Origin: an uncultured Eggerthellaceae bacterium
Lineage (GTDB): Bacteria; Actinomycetota; Coriobacteriia; Coriobacteriales; Eggerthellaceae
Reading direction: 5' to 3'
NCBI GenBank assembly: GCA_934630905.1
Contig: CAKTXN010000094.1
Location: 1 to 6,556 of the forward strand
Length of the DNA stretch: 6,556 nt
Shown piece by piece: positions 6,153 to 6,556 of the stretch (the stretch's first letter is position 1; every line of letters begins with the position of its first letter). A model generated the notes under the pieces. That model saw only the letters and a program-made list of their open reading frames with translations, had not been told where the DNA came from and did not search any database. The position numbers and the translations under genes are program-made.

Positions 6153-6386
6153 GGGCAGCATTATCGGCTGCGCTTTTCGTGCTGTGTCTTGCGCTGCATT
6201 TCGCCGGCCGTGTCTTGCGCCACGCTTCGTCGGCCGCATCTTGCGCGGCATTTTACCGGCTGTGTCTTACGCTGCATTTCGCCAATCGCGTCTTGTCCTG
6301 TGTTTCGCCGGCTGCAGCTTACAGGGCACTTCGACGGCTGCGTCTTGCACCACGTTTCTTTCACCGCGCGGCGTGCTGCTTTTTGT
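6153..6386. repeat. Degenerate 26-bp tandem repeat array upstream of the his operon
   Basis: About nine contiguous 26-bp units can be laid out without a gap. Units start at 6153, 6179, 6205, 6231, 6257, 6283, 6309, 6335 and 6361. The plus-strand consensus begins CGGCTGCGTCTTG and ends CTGCATTTCGC. The seven units from 6179 to 6360 are clear; the first and last are weaker (about 16 and 14 of 26 matches to the consensus). The unit length is not a multiple of three, and the consensus has no stop codon in any of six frames, which explains long open frames on both strands here, including hydrophobic and Cys/Arg-rich ones. These should not be read as genes. There are no spacers between units, so it is not a CRISPR array. 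Role unknown: possible repeated protein-binding sites, or neutral expansion. Confidence 0.85.
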
Positions 6387-6404
6387 CAACCCAACCGCCT
6401 GCCG

Positions 6405-6521
6405 TTAACCGCATTCTGTGCAAAAACTGTTCGTCTTCTTATCTTCTTGTCTTCTCGTCTTCTTATTTTCTCGTCTTCTCTTTACTTTATTTCTTTCCTT
6501 TGCTCCATCTCTTTTTTTCAT
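6405..6521 (-). CDS. Possible 38-residue Lys/Arg-rich small ORF upstream of the repeats
   Basis: The minus-strand ATG at 6521 opens a 38-codon frame ending TAA at 6405-6407. A ribosome-binding-like AAGGA lies four bases upstream. The peptide begins MKKRDGAKERNKVKRRR and ends NSFCTECG. Sixteen of 38 residues are Lys or Arg, and it finishes with a C-x-x-C pair. It is co-directional with the operon and about 340 bp upstream of hisZG. It contains no histidine, so it is not a classical his attenuator leader peptide. The frame lies in a polypurine tract, which produces Lys/Arg/Glu codons by composition alone, and it uses AGA codons that are rare in the neighbouring genes. It is probably fortuitous, but its start signals are better than most chance frames. 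Confidence 0.25.
   Translation of the reverse strand: MKKRDGAKERNKVKRRRENKKTRRQEDKKTNSFCTECG
6431..6478. repeat. 24-bp tandem duplication inside the pyrimidine tract
   Basis: Units 6431-6454 and 6455-6478 match at 22 of 24 positions; both start TCGTCTTCTTAT and end GTCTTC. The adjacent, nearly identical copies indicate a relatively recent duplication. The unit is distinct in sequence and length from the 26-bp array beside it. Confidence 0.8.
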
Positions 6522-6537
6522 TTCGTCCTTTTCTTTG
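6431..6537. other. Polypyrimidine (plus) / polypurine (minus) tract
   Basis: About 107 bp in which the plus strand is overwhelmingly C and T with few purines, in sharp contrast with the GC-rich, balanced his genes. Such tracts can form triplex (H-DNA) structures and exclude stable RNA folding on the purine strand. The purine strand is in the direction of his transcription. No gene or recognisable promoter pair is evident in it apart from the doubtful small ORF. Confidence 0.7.
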
Positions 6538-6556
6538 CGTTACTTTATCACAGTAG

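Noticed and set aside
6066..6251. A longer HisZ-HisG starting at 6251
   Set aside because: The extra 62 residues are translated repeat DNA. HisZ proteins begin near TPAGFRDF, and the ATG at 6065 has a ribosome binding site.
6161..6364. Minus-strand 67-codon frame with an apparent 26-residue protein repeat (KTQP...GEMQR)
   Set aside because: The 26-residue period is exactly three 26-bp DNA units read through; other frames are equally open, so there is no sign of a coding frame.
6153..6386. CRISPR array
   Set aside because: The units are contiguous and diverged, with no unique spacers, and there are no cas genes in the window.
6361..6389. Promoter with perfect TTGACA (minus strand, 6384-6389)
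   Set aside because: The hexamer 17 bp downstream is CGGTGA, and no -10-like sequence lies at an acceptable spacing.
6113..6556. Plus-strand 147-codon hydrophobic frame starting GTG across the repeat array and pyrimidine tract, resembling a membrane protein
   Set aside because: No ribosome binding site. The frame is open because the 26-bp unit has no stops in any frame, and the pyrimidine tract gives Phe/Leu/Ser codons by composition.

Overview
The window is most of a histidine biosynthesis operon, read entirely on the minus strand (right to left in window coordinates). In transcription order it holds a long non-coding and repetitive upstream region (about 6556 to 6066), a single-chain HisZ-HisG fusion, hisD, hisC, hisB, hisH, and the first ten codons of hisA, which runs off the left edge. 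All five complete enzymes are confidently identified by family motifs. The fusion supplies the first, feedback-controlled step (ATP + PRPP to phosphoribosyl-ATP). HisH with HisF (not in the window) makes IGP, HisB dehydrates it, HisC transaminates the product and HisD carries out the last two oxidations. hisI/hisE, hisF, the rest of hisA and the histidinol-phosphate phosphatase are not seen here.

Organism: the GC-rich, alanine-rich coding and the order hisD-C-B-H-A suggest an actinobacterial lineage. The use of a short-form HisG with a HisZ regulatory subunit, rather than the long HisG typical of mycobacteria and streptomycetes, fits the anaerobic Coriobacteriia/Eggerthellaceae better. This is inference from gene order and protein style, not a species call.

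Layout: 1-30 hisA start; 31-915 hisH; 915-1502 hisB; 1503-1640 a 138-bp spacer; 1641-2711 hisC; 2729-4030 hisD; 4031-4295 a 265-bp spacer with one doubtful basic ORF; 4296-6065 hisZG; 6066-6556 upstream region. hisB, hisH and hisA are tightly packed (TAATG and TAA|ATG junctions), which suggests coupled translation.

The enzymes are ordinary core metabolism; the unusual parts are structural. (1) HisZ and HisG are joined by an Ala-rich linker that contains a perfect 21-bp tandem duplication. (2) HisH is about 90 residues longer than usual because of two insertions; the second carries an imperfect 33-bp inverted repeat. (3) Upstream of the operon lies a degenerate array of 26-bp tandem repeats, about nine units, then a strongly strand-asymmetric polypurine/polypyrimidine tract with a 24-bp tandem duplication and a possible 38-codon Lys/Arg-rich ORF. 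(4) A 20-bp imperfect dyad sits just upstream of the hisZG ribosome binding site. I see no convincing new defence, mobile or RNA-guided system. The best leads are the upstream repeat array and the HisH insertion palindrome.
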